In this document: one piece after another, positions 16,163-23,747 of the stretch | Layout: every line of letters begins with the position of its first letter | How positions within the stretch are numbered: position 1 is the first letter of the stretch | Source of the DNA: DTU089 sp002440045 | GTDB lineage: Bacteria; Bacillota; Clostridia; Oscillospirales; Acutalibacteraceae | Length of the DNA: 64,000 bases | Direction: 5' to 3' | Assembly (NCBI GenBank): GCA_937885695.1 | Contig: CALABP010000087.1 | Coordinates: 1-64,000 of the forward strand | The notes under the pieces: generated by a model | What the model saw: the letters and a program-made list of their open reading frames with translations, nothing else | Databases searched by the model: none | What the model was told of the DNA's origin: nothing | Position numbers and translations under genes: made by a program

Positions 16163-17629
16163 ATGGAAAAAATATTGACCGACAATCTCAGATTTGTCGA
16201 TGAATACGGCAGAGAGCGAATTTTTGCCGGTATGAATGTTGTTGACAAAAAGGATTATAACAGAAACGACAACAACTACGGCTACCCCGCAGAAACGTTC
16301 CCCTTTGAAGAATTCAGGGCGCGCGGCTTTAACATTATAAGGCTCGGCTTTACATGGAGCGCCATGGAGCCTGTTCCCGGAAAGTACAACGAAAAGCTTA
16401 TTTCGGACCTTAAAGCATTCCTTGACAAGTGCGAAGAATACGGCATTTATGCTTATCTTGACTGTCACCAGGACCTTTATTCATCTTATTGCTACGGCGA
16501 CGGCGCACCGCGCTGGGCAACCATCACAGACGAATTTACACCGCACAAGCAGTTGGCGGTTTGGGCCGAGGGTTATTTTTACGGCAGAGCCTGCCACAGA
16601 GCGTTTGACAACTTCTGGGATAATGTTCACTACAACAGAAAAGGTCTTCAGGACTATTTTGCCGATATGTGGAAGCACTTGGCAGAAGAGCTCGGAAACC
16701 ACCCCGCCCTTTTCGGATATGACTTTTTAAACGAGCCGTTCCCGGGTGCAGACGGCGGAAAAATATTCAGAAAGCTTATCGGCAGTGTTGTTGCAACATC
16801 AGTCACTGATAAAAGAGTCAGCTTAAAAGAAATGGCTAAAGAGGCTCTCGGACCCGACAAGCCCAAGGCGCTTGACCAGTTCCCCGGCGACGTTTTCAGA
16901 AAAATCGGTTCTTCGTGCGACGACATTGTAAAGAAATTTGACGAAACGCGCTATTCGCCCTTTGTAAGCAAAATGGGCACTGCCGTTCGCGAAATAACGC
17001 CCGACGGTATTCTTTTTGTTGACAACAACTATTATTCAAACCTCGGCATTCCCTGCTGCAACACGCCCATCACTGTTAAAGGCGAACGCGAAAAGCTTCA
17101 GTGCTTCTCGCCGCATGCATATGACCTTATGGTTGACACGCCCGCCTACAAATACGCAAACAACTCACGCGTGGGTATGATTTTTGACCAGCACAGAGCG
17201 ACCCAGGAGCGCCTTCGCGTGCCCTGCATGGTCGGCGAGTGGGGTTCTTGCGCCGAGGGCGACGGATGGTATCCGCACTTCCGTTTCCTTCTTAAAAAAT
17301 TCGACGATTATAAATGGAGCAACACCTATTGGTGCTACTATGACAACATTCTTAAAGAGGATTTTGTAAAGCTTCTTACAAGGCCTCACCCGAAGGCTGT
17401 TACCGGCGAAATCGAGAGCTATTTCTATGATTACGAAAACGGCACGTTCACCCTTACCTATAAGCAGGATAAAGAATTTGACGTTCCGACGGTTATCTAT
17501 ATTGACCGTGACGCAAAATCAATTGAAACAGACGGCGAATATACCGTTATCAAGCACAGCGGCAACATCGGCTCCGACATTGAGTTTAAAACGGGCGTTG
17601 GCACGCACACAATTAAGATAACACTTTAA
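16163..17629 (+). CDS. GH5 family hydrolase, endoglycosylceramidase-like
   Basis: A 488-aa glycoside hydrolase with a GH5-type (beta/alpha)8 barrel. The early block GFNIIRLGFTWSAMEP and YLDCHQDLYS, the acid/base Glu in GYDFLNEPFPG (about residue 191) and the nucleophile Glu in VGEWGS (about residue 359) resemble endoglycosylceramidases, which cut the glycan from glycosphingolipids. A small beta-sandwich ends the protein. It lacks a secretion signal, so the true substrate may be an imported glycoside. AGAGG precedes the ATG at 16163; the GTG at 16154 overlaps that site and is rejected. Confidence 0.85.
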   Translation: MEKILTDNLRFVDEYGRERIFAGMNVVDKKDYNRNDNNYGYPAETFPFEEFRARGFNIIRLGFTWSAMEPVPGKYNEKLISDLKAFLDKCEEYGIYAYLDCHQDLYSSYCYGDGAPRWATITDEFTPHKQLAVWAEGYFYGRACHRAFDNFWDNVHYNRKGLQDYFADMWKHLAEELGNHPALFGYDFLNEPFPGADGGKIFRKLIGSVVATSVTDKRVSLKEMAKEALGPDKPKALDQFPGDVFRKIGSSCDDIVKKFDETRYSPFVSKMGTAVREITPDGILFVDNNYYSNLGIPCCNTPITVKGEREKLQCFSPHAYDLMVDTPAYKYANNSRVGMIFDQHRATQERLRVPCMVGEWGSCAEGDGWYPHFRFLLKKFDDYKWSNTYWCYYDNILKEDFVKLLTRPHPKAVTGEIESYFYDYENGTFTLTYKQDKEFDVPTVIYIDRDAKSIETDGEYTVIKHSGNIGSDIEFKTGVGTHTIKITL

Positions 17630-17646
17630 AAAAGGCTATAAAAAGG

Positions 17647-17684
17647 CTGTGATTTGCTTCGTACAAATCACAGTCTCTTTTTAT
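17647..17684. terminator. Bidirectional terminator between the GH5 and M19 genes
   Basis: A perfect 10-bp stem CTGTGATTTG/CAAATCACAG (17647-17656, 17664-17673) is flanked by an A-rich tract and by CTCTTTTT, so both convergent transcripts see a stem followed by T. Confidence 0.88.
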
Positions 17685-18568
17685 AGCATATTGAAAAATC
17701 TTGCCGCATTATCATAAAAAATATTGTCGGCAAGCTTTTCATTTAAGCCCTTTTTAATAAGCGTGCGCTTTGCTTCGGGGATTTTTTCTATACCCGAAAG
17801 CTCGGGGCAAATTCTGCAGCCGTCAAAGTCGCTGCCGAAAGCAAGAATATTTTCATACCCCAACGCATTAAAATGCTCGATTTGCCGCAAAAGAGCGTCT
17901 GTGCCCGCGGCATTTTCGTCATCTAAAAAGCTGTCATAGAAGTTAAGCCCGACAAGGCCGCCGATTTCACCGATAATTTTTATTTGCTCGTCGGTAAGAT
18001 TGCGCTTTCTGCCCTCTTCCTTATTGACAATATCGGCATTTGAGTGTGTTGCGACAAACGGCTTTTTTGCAATGCGGGCAACGTCAAAAAAGCTTTGGCG
18101 GTTAAGATGCGAAACATCGACCGTTATGCCTATATTTTCCATTTCGCGAATAACGTCTTTGCCGAAAGGCGTCAGCCCGCCCGACTCTTCAAACGCGCCC
18201 GAAGCAATTTCGTTTTTGCCGTTCCACGTAAGGGTCATGAGCTTTACGCCGCACTCTTTAAGCTTATAAAGCCTGTTAATATCGCCGCCTAAGACCGCGC
18301 CGCCCTCTACCGAAAGTATCGGAGTAATATTCTTTATATCGCCGTTATTGCAAAAAAGCTCGGTTTTATAGCATTCGTAAACATCGAGAAAATACCGAAA
18401 AGCCGCTTCGCCCCTTAAAGTGTCGGGTATCCAGACGGCAAAAACCTGTTTCCAATTTTCAATTTCCGCACCGCGCAAAAGGTCGATGTGCAGATTGTTT
18501 GAACGCAATTTAAGATTTTTGTTTCGGCACTCGCCTATTGTATCGCAATGAAGGTCAAAAAAGTTCAT
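17681..18568 (-). CDS. Membrane dipeptidase (M19, renal dipeptidase family)
   Basis: A 295-aa zinc dipeptidase of family M19, which cleaves Xaa-Xaa dipeptides including those with D-residues. The dinuclear metal ligands are visible: His7/Asp9 in FFDLHCDT, Glu in SVEGGAVLG (about 110), His in TVDVSHLNR and FVATHSNA, and Asp in FGSDFDGC. No signal peptide, so cytosolic like most Firmicute members. GAGG precedes the ATG. It ends the minus-strand run from rplS to here and stops inside the shared terminator. Confidence 0.94.
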   Translation of the reverse strand: MNFFDLHCDTIGECRNKNLKLRSNNLHIDLLRGAEIENWKQVFAVWIPDTLRGEAAFRYFLDVYECYKTELFCNNGDIKNITPILSVEGGAVLGGDINRLYKLKECGVKLMTLTWNGKNEIASGAFEESGGLTPFGKDVIREMENIGITVDVSHLNRQSFFDVARIAKKPFVATHSNADIVNKEEGRKRNLTDEQIKIIGEIGGLVGLNFYDSFLDDENAAGTDALLRQIEHFNALGYENILAFGSDFDGCRICPELSGIEKIPEAKRTLIKKGLNEKLADNIFYDNAARFFNML

Positions 18569-18577
18569 AAAATCGCC

Positions 18578-18934
18578 TCAAAACGCATTTTTAATATGAT
18601 TTACCGATAAAAGCGCTCCGTTTTTGTCGGTGATTACTTCAACAATATCAAATCTGACGTCATTTTTCAAACCGTATTTACCCATATATACATCGGCGGC
18701 AGACGTAATATTCTTCATTTTGTGAATGCCCACGGCAGACGACGGCGGAAGCATTGCCCCCTCGGTGCGCGTTTTTACTTCGACAAAACATATTATTCCG
18801 TCTTTTTCGGCAATAACGTCTATTTCGCCGCCTTCACATCTGAAATTGGCGCTTAAAATTCTGTAGCCGTTTTCACGAAGAAACAGTGCGGCGCGTTGTT
18901 CGCCGAACGCGCCAAGCAATCTTTTATCTGTCAT
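18578..18934 (-). CDS. YraN family endonuclease-like protein (UPF0102)
   Basis: A 118-aa protein of the YraN/UPF0102 family, with the PD-(D/E)XK nuclease-like core: GAFGEQRAALFLRENGY, EGGEIDVIAEKDG and ICFVEVKTRT. The acidic and lysine residues of the fold are all present. The cellular role is unsettled; it is widely found next to rnhB, as here. Its ATG overlaps the rnhB stop as ATGA. Confidence 0.93.
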   Translation of the reverse strand: MTDKRLLGAFGEQRAALFLRENGYRILSANFRCEGGEIDVIAEKDGIICFVEVKTRTEGAMLPPSSAVGIHKMKNITSAADVYMGKYGLKNDVRFDIVEVITDKNGALLSVNHIKNAF

Positions 18935-19533
18935 TTTTCGCTGAGATTCTTTAAAAAGGACTTTCTGTGAACGTCGCTTATTCCGAATTCTTTAAGCTTT
19001 TCGTAATGAAGCTTTGTTCCGTAGCCCTTGTGTTTACTAAACATATATTCTGGATATTTTTTGTCAAGCTCAAGCATATATCTGTCTCGGCTTACTTTTG
19101 CTATTACCGAAGCCGCCGCAACAGACATACATTTTGCGTCGCCTTTTACAAGGGAAACCTCTTTTATGCCCGTGCCGGGGCATTTGTTGCCGTCGATAAT
19201 GGCAAGCTCGGGCGTAACGCTCAAAGCTTCAACGGCACGCTTCATTGCAAGAAACGTTGCGTTTAAAATATTAATTTCGTCAATCTCTTTTTCGCTCGCC
19301 GTGCCTACACCGTAACAAACGGCGTCGCGCACAATATCGTCAAAAACCTCGTCGCGCTTTTTCTCGGACAGTTTTTTTGAGTCGTTAAGTACGGGGTGCG
19401 AATAATTTTCCGGCAGCACCACTGCCGCGGCAAAAACGGGGCCCGCAAGCGGTCCGCGGCCGGCTTCGTCAACGCCGCAAACGATTTTGTAGCCCTTCAA
19501 GTGCGCAGCATTTTCATATGAATAATCAAGCAT
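18931..19533 (-). CDS. rnhB: Ribonuclease HII
   Basis: A 200-aa RNase HII that cuts the RNA strand of RNA/DNA hybrids and misincorporated ribonucleotides. The active-site motif VCGVDEAGRGPLAGP (DEAGRG) lies at residues 20-30, the later metal Asp in AIIDGNKCPG, and the C-terminal SKHKGYGTKLHY block is typical. GGAG lies seven bases before the ATG. It overlaps the end of rbgA by 8 nt, the order rbgA-rnhB-yraN being common in Firmicutes. Confidence 0.97.
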   Translation of the reverse strand: MLDYSYENAAHLKGYKIVCGVDEAGRGPLAGPVFAAAVVLPENYSHPVLNDSKKLSEKKRDEVFDDIVRDAVCYGVGTASEKEIDEINILNATFLAMKRAVEALSVTPELAIIDGNKCPGTGIKEVSLVKGDAKCMSVAAASVIAKVSRDRYMLELDKKYPEYMFSKHKGYGTKLHYEKLKEFGISDVHRKSFLKNLSEK

Positions 19534-20461
19534 TGTTTAACTCCTTCGGTGTTTCAAGCGAAAGCTTTCCGAGCTTTCCGCCGCGATATTCGTCAAGAAG
19601 CATTACGGACGCTCTTTCAAAGTCGGCTTCGCCGCCCGAAATCAGCATTCCGCGCTTTCTTGCAATCATTTCAAGTATTTCATACGACTGTAAATCCCCG
19701 AAATCGGAAATTTTATAGCGCTCTTCAAGTCTTTCTTTATAATCGGTTTTAAGGCTGTCAATAAGCCTTAAAGCTATCGCTTCGCTGTCTAAAATTTCAT
19801 CTTTAACAGAGCCTATAAACGCAAGCCTTTCGCCCACGGCGGGGTCGTCAAACTTAGGCCAAAGAACGCCCGGCGTGTCAAGAAGCTCTATTCCGTTGCC
19901 GACGGCAAACCAACTGTTACTGCGCGTTACGCCCGCTTTGTCGGCAACCTTTGCGCGGTTTTTACCCGCCATTCTGTTAATAAACGAAGATTTGCCCGTA
20001 TTGGGAATGCCGACAACCATAACTCTTAAAGGCTTGCCCGCCATACCCTTTTCACGGTTGCGCTCGATTTTATCTTTTAAAACGTTTTTCACAAGCGGAA
20101 GATATGCGTTTAAGCCCTTTCCCGAGCGGCAGTCAACAGGCAAGGCGAACACGCCGAGACTTTTATAATATTCAACCCATTTTGCCGTGGCTTTGTCATC
20201 TGCAATATCGCACTTATTAAGAAGAACTATCTTCGGCTTTTTGCCGATTATGGCGTTAAGCTCGGGATTTGACGAGCTGTAGGGTATTCGCGCGTCTACA
20301 ATCTCGGTAACAAGGTCTACAAAAGGCAAGCTCTCTTTAATAAGCCTGCGCGTTTTTGCCATATGCCCCGGGAACCAGTTGACCGGGACGTTTTCGCTGA
20401 TATTATTATTTGAATCGTTTTTCTTTTCTTGTCTCATTTTTCTTTTTTGATGCATATCCAT
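19526..20461 (-). CDS. rbgA: Ribosome biogenesis GTPase RbgA/YlqF
   Basis: A circularly permuted GTPase needed for late 50S assembly. The motif order is G4 first (LLNKCDIAD), then G1 (GIPNTGKSSFIN), G2, and G3 (LLDTPGVLWPK), which defines the YlqF/RbgA family; VNWFPGHMAKT near the N-terminus is also characteristic. The C-terminal helical domain (about residues 215-310) is present. I choose the ATG at 20461 with AGAAG eight bases upstream; the in-frame GTG at 20470 would overlap that site. 311 aa is within the family range. Confidence 0.95.
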   Translation of the reverse strand: MDMHQKRKMRQEKKNDSNNNISENVPVNWFPGHMAKTRRLIKESLPFVDLVTEIVDARIPYSSSNPELNAIIGKKPKIVLLNKCDIADDKATAKWVEYYKSLGVFALPVDCRSGKGLNAYLPLVKNVLKDKIERNREKGMAGKPLRVMVVGIPNTGKSSFINRMAGKNRAKVADKAGVTRSNSWFAVGNGIELLDTPGVLWPKFDDPAVGERLAFIGSVKDEILDSEAIALRLIDSLKTDYKERLEERYKISDFGDLQSYEILEMIARKRGMLISGGEADFERASVMLLDEYRGGKLGKLSLETPKELNNA

Positions 20462-20644
20462 TTTAATCACTTCTTTTCCGTTTCATTTTATTTTAAAAAA
20501 CAGTTTCTGATTCTGCCGCTTAAAAAATGATATTGTACCGATCTTCAAATATAAGTTTAAAGTATAAGCGCAAGTATGGGAAGCCCGGTCGCCCTAAAAG
20601 CTTAATTTCCGTATCCGAGTGCATTTACGTTATAAATCCGAAAA

Positions 20645-20688
20645 ACGGCTGCAAAATGCAGAAAGCTTTTTTCTGCGAATGCAGCCGT
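20645..20688 (-). terminator. Intrinsic terminator after the tandem lepB genes
   Basis: On the minus strand ACGGCTGCA (20688-20680) pairs perfectly with TGCAGCCGT (20653-20645), enclosing a second GCAGAAA/TTTCTGC hairpin, and is followed by TTTTT. It lies 10 nt past the lepB stop. The rest of the gap, 20462-20644, holds only a possible rbgA promoter (TTAAAC-17-TACAAT on the minus strand); I see nothing else there. Confidence 0.75.
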
Positions 20689-20697
20689 CATGTAAGT

Positions 20698-21330
20698 TTA
20701 TTGTAACGCGCTTTTTTCGCCGTCCGTTTCGGTGCTGTAGTCGTATATGTTAAACTTGCCGAACGGTACAACTCTAAAAAACGCCTTTCCGAGGATATAT
20801 CTTTCGTCTATAGCCCCAATGCCGGTCAAGCGGCTGTCGGCGGAATCGTTACGGTTGTCGCCCATACAAAACAGAAACCCGTCGGGAACGGTATAAGGAA
20901 AATCCATATCAGAGCTGCTTTTCTCAAAATAATCGGCGTTGGCATACGGCTCGTCAAGAGCTTTTCCGTCAACATATACGGTGGCGGTTGCGTAGTCTAT
21001 ATCGACAGTTTGCCCGCCTGTGGCAATAACGCGCTTTATAAGTATTTTGTTAAAGCTGTTCGGCTGAGATATGACGACTATATCGCCGCAGTCATAGTGC
21101 ATTTTTGCGTGCACAAGAAGCCCGTCGCCGTTAGAAAGGGTTGATTCCATAGAGCGGCCGTTAACATTTACAAATCTGAAAAGAAAGACCATAATAAATG
21201 TTATAATCAAAATCGCCGAAACAACCGACGAAGCCATATCGTATATAAAAAGATTTCTTTTATCTTTTTTAACTTCCTCGGGCGTTGCTTCGCTTTTTAA
21301 AAACATTGTGTTTTTGGTTGAACCGCTCAT
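20698..21330 (-). CDS. lepB: Signal peptidase I (second copy)
   Basis: A 210-aa type I signal peptidase that removes signal peptides from exported proteins. It has one N-terminal membrane anchor (about residues 30-55), the catalytic Ser60 in NGRSMESTL, the catalytic Lys99 in ILIKRVIATGG, and the GDNRNDSADSR box. The start is the ATG at 21330: GGGAGG lies five bases upstream and the ATG overlaps the stop of the preceding lepB (ATGA). The active-site residues are all present, so both copies should be functional. Confidence 0.95.
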   Translation of the reverse strand: MSGSTKNTMFLKSEATPEEVKKDKRNLFIYDMASSVVSAILIITFIMVFLFRFVNVNGRSMESTLSNGDGLLVHAKMHYDCGDIVVISQPNSFNKILIKRVIATGGQTVDIDYATATVYVDGKALDEPYANADYFEKSSSDMDFPYTVPDGFLFCMGDNRNDSADSRLTGIGAIDERYILGKAFFRVVPFGKFNIYDYSTETDGEKSALQ

Positions 21331-21923
21331 TGAACCTCCCACCTGCCTATTGGGTAAATTCTGCCTAAAACCTTGCCGATTACATATCGCTCGTCTATAC
21401 AGCCGATAGCGCTTGAGCGGCTGTCAAGCGACTCGCCGCGGTTATCGCCGAGAACAAACAGCTTACCCTTAGGAACGGTAAGCGGAAATTCTATATCAAA
21501 ATCGTCATAAGTAAGACCTTCGGTATAGATTTCGTGTTTGCCGTTAACAGTCACAAGACCCGTATCAAAATCAATATCAACAGTGTCGCCGCCGACGGCA
21601 ACAACGCGCTTGACAAGCGGCTCTTCGTAATGAGCGGCGCCTGTCAGTACAATAACGTCGCCGCGCTCAGGCTTATAAAACAAAGACGAAACAAGCAGCC
21701 TGTCGCCGTCTTGAAGCGTGGGTTTCATAGAAGGCCCTTTTACAACTACCATTCTGAATGCAAAAGTCATTACAACGACAAGAATCAAAAGTGCGTTAAC
21801 CAATGATTCGGCAATATCAAAAATATCAAAAACAGGCTTTTCCTTTTTTGACTTGCCGACCTTTTTTTCGGCAGTTTCGGTTTGTTCTGCTTGTTCTTTT
21901 GAAATTTCCAATTGAAGTTTCAC
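21327..21923 (-). CDS. lepB: Signal peptidase I (first copy)
   Basis: A 198-aa type I signal peptidase with a charged cytoplasmic N-terminus (residues 1-30), one membrane anchor (about 38-60), catalytic Ser65 in VKGPSMKPTL, catalytic Lys105 in PLVKRVVAVGGD, and the GDNRGESLDSR box. It precedes a second signal peptidase gene with a 4-nt overlap. The two share their domain plan but differ clearly in sequence, so this is not a recent duplication. It lies downstream of rplS, a common place for lepB in Clostridia. Confidence 0.96.
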   Translation of the reverse strand: MKLQLEISKEQAEQTETAEKKVGKSKKEKPVFDIFDIAESLVNALLILVVVMTFAFRMVVVKGPSMKPTLQDGDRLLVSSLFYKPERGDVIVLTGAAHYEEPLVKRVVAVGGDTVDIDFDTGLVTVNGKHEIYTEGLTYDDFDIEFPLTVPKGKLFVLGDNRGESLDSRSSAIGCIDERYVIGKVLGRIYPIGRWEVQ

Positions 21924-22142
21924 CTCGCAAACCGCGCAAATTGAAGATAAAATTTTGAGGGCTGCCGCATTTAAAGCAGAAACGCGTTGTTTACCCCGAA
22001 GCTGTACACATTGTACCGCGAGTGGATAAAAGACGCCAAAAAAGCGAAAAACGTTAATTTTGAAAACCGATGCAACGGTATTTTCAAAATTTGTTTTTGC
22101 CTTTTGCTCTGCGCTAAATGCGACAGCCCTCGCTCGGCTTTA

Positions 22143-22487
22143 TCAGCCGATTTTTTCTTTAACCTTGGAAGCTTTGCCGACTCTGTTACGAAGATAATAA
22201 AGCTTAGCTCTGCGGACTTTACCGCGGCGGATAACCTTAACATCTGCAACGTTCGGTGAGTTAACGGGGAATACTCTTTCAACGCCTACGCCGTAAGAAA
22301 CGCGGCGAACCGTGAAGGTTTCGCTGATACCGCTGCCTCTTTTGGCAATAACGGTGCCCTCAAAAGCCTGTATTCTCTCTCTCTCGCCCTCGCGAATCTT
22401 AACGTCAACCCTAACGGTGTCGCCGATTTCAAATGAGGGTTTTTCAGCCTTAAGGCTGTCCTGTGCAATAAGTTTTAATGCGTCCAT
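22143..22487 (-). CDS. rplS: 50S ribosomal protein L19
   Basis: A 114-aa L19, which sits at the 30S-50S interface. It shows the family sequence DALKLIAQDSLK, FEIGDTVRVDVKIREGERERIQAFEGTVI and KVIRRGKVRRAKLYYLRNRVGKASK. GGAGG lies about seven bases before the ATG. It is led by a 5' region of about 115 nt with its own promoter. The usual rimM and trmD genes are not upstream in this window. Confidence 0.98.
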   Translation of the reverse strand: MDALKLIAQDSLKAEKPSFEIGDTVRVDVKIREGERERIQAFEGTVIAKRGSGISETFTVRRVSYGVGVERVFPVNSPNVADVKVIRRGKVRRAKLYYLRNRVGKASKVKEKIG

Positions 22488-22602
22488 AATAACCTCCGAT
22501 TTTTTTCAAGCGTTCTTATTGAAAAATCAACAGCGGACCGCCAGCTTTAATGTTGCCATTAACTGCCGTTGACCCGAAAACGGGCAACAACGCACACATA
22601 GA
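22488..22602 (-). promoter_or_regulatory. Leader of rplS, possible L19 autoregulatory leader
   Basis: About 115 nt between the predicted transcript start and the rplS ATG. It contains a tight hairpin CCCG-TTTT-CGGG near its 5' end and further inverted stretches before the ribosome binding site. Firmicute rplS genes are known to carry a structured L19 leader. I cannot confirm the family match without a covariance-model search, so this is a candidate only. Confidence 0.35.
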
Positions 22603-22609
22603 CTTTAGT

Positions 22610-22638
22610 ATAATACCACAAGTGTTTCGGGAATGCAA
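22610..22638 (-). promoter_or_regulatory. rplS promoter
   Basis: TTGCAT (22638-22633), a 17-bp spacer that ends in TTGTGG, and TATTAT (22615-22610) on the minus strand: an extended -10 promoter. Confidence 0.65.
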
Positions 22639-22669
22639 TAGAAAAAATCAAATTTGTTTCGATTTTCCG

Positions 22670-23734
22670 TTATTTTTTGCCGCCGTCTTTTTTGGCTGCT
22701 GCGTCTTTTTTGGCTTTTTCCTTTGCGGCTTTTTCTTTCTCTGCCTTTTTCTTTTCTTCGTATTTCTTTTGAAGGCTCTCTACATATTCCGTATATTCAA
22801 TGTAATCGTCATCCCAACTTTTATATGCGGGGTCGCCTCGCCTGTCGGTAATTTCGCTGTAATTTTCTTTGAGATAATCGCCTATTATTTTAGTGGCTTT
22901 TTTCGCGCCGTCATAATTCAGGTGATTGCCCGCGTCTTTTGTATCGGTTTTAAAGTCGAAACCCAACTCCTGCATATTCACCTGCATATCAAGAAATGTA
23001 ATGCCGTGCTTATCGGCATATGCTTTTGTGGCATAGTGCCGCGACAAATTCCACGATGTGGTTGTCGGCAACTCAACAAAAAAGACTTTAATTCCGAGAT
23101 TTTCGCAACGCTTCAAAAGCAAATCCATAAAAATCGAAACATCCGGCGTAACATATTCTTTTTTATTGGGAACACGCTCGCCCCTTTTATCGGGCTTTGC
23201 TTCTACAAATATGTCCTGACCTTTAATGAAAAAATGCTCTGTATATTGAGCGGGAGTAAGCAGAGTTTCAAGAGTCTGCCGTTTCCAAAGGTCGTGATTT
23301 CTGAGTATCGGGAAAGCGTATTCGGTAAGCGCTTCAAGATTCTTTTCAGACCTTTTTGAAAACTTGGGTGTGGCAAAGAATATATCCGTTTCAACAATCA
23401 GCACCTTGGGCGACTGCGTTTTGACAAACTGTTCAAACAGCGTATACATCATTGCGGGAGTTTGATGGTTCTGACCCGCAACAAATGAAGTGTAGCCGAA
23501 TTCGTGCCACAATTCGTTAGGTGAAAAGCCGCATCGCGCATCACTGTTGCCTATAACCAAAACATCATAAGAATTTTCAGGCTCGCTTATAAAGCCGTGA
23601 GTTTTGGGGTCGTACATTCCTGCATCGGAGTTATTGTTTTTAGGAGCGATATATTTTGAAGCAAGGCTCAAAACAAGCGAAAGCACAACAAGAAAGCATA
23701 CCGCTTTTACAAAATTCAATAAATGCTTTTTCAT
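22670..23734 (-). CDS. dltD: DltD-like SGNH-fold D-alanyl transfer protein
   Basis: A 354-aa protein with an uncleaved N-terminal membrane anchor (about residues 8-28) and an extracytoplasmic SGNH-hydrolase domain: VLVIGNSDARCGFSP (nucleophile Ser block) near 60-70 and NHLNYDGAKKA near 275 (Asp/His block). This is the DltD role, moving D-alanine onto teichoic acid outside the membrane. The last 45 residues are an unusual Lys/Glu/Ala-rich tail. AAAGGAGG precedes the ATG. It is the last gene of the dlt operon. Confidence 0.85.
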   Translation of the reverse strand: MKKHLLNFVKAVCFLVVLSLVLSLASKYIAPKNNNSDAGMYDPKTHGFISEPENSYDVLVIGNSDARCGFSPNELWHEFGYTSFVAGQNHQTPAMMYTLFEQFVKTQSPKVLIVETDIFFATPKFSKRSEKNLEALTEYAFPILRNHDLWKRQTLETLLTPAQYTEHFFIKGQDIFVEAKPDKRGERVPNKKEYVTPDVSIFMDLLLKRCENLGIKVFFVELPTTTSWNLSRHYATKAYADKHGITFLDMQVNMQELGFDFKTDTKDAGNHLNYDGAKKATKIIGDYLKENYSEITDRRGDPAYKSWDDDYIEYTEYVESLQKKYEEKKKAEKEKAAKEKAKKDAAAKKDGGKK

Positions 23735-23747
23735 ATATAACCCTCCT

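Noticed and set aside
20462..20644. Small RNA or riboswitch before rbgA
   Set aside because: No stable conserved-looking fold or known riboswitch signature was found; only a possible promoter.
22550..23359. A 269-aa open frame on the plus strand
   Set aside because: It is antisense to dltD, is extremely Phe/Cys-rich with no plausible domain, and has no ribosome binding site; a mirror of a real gene.
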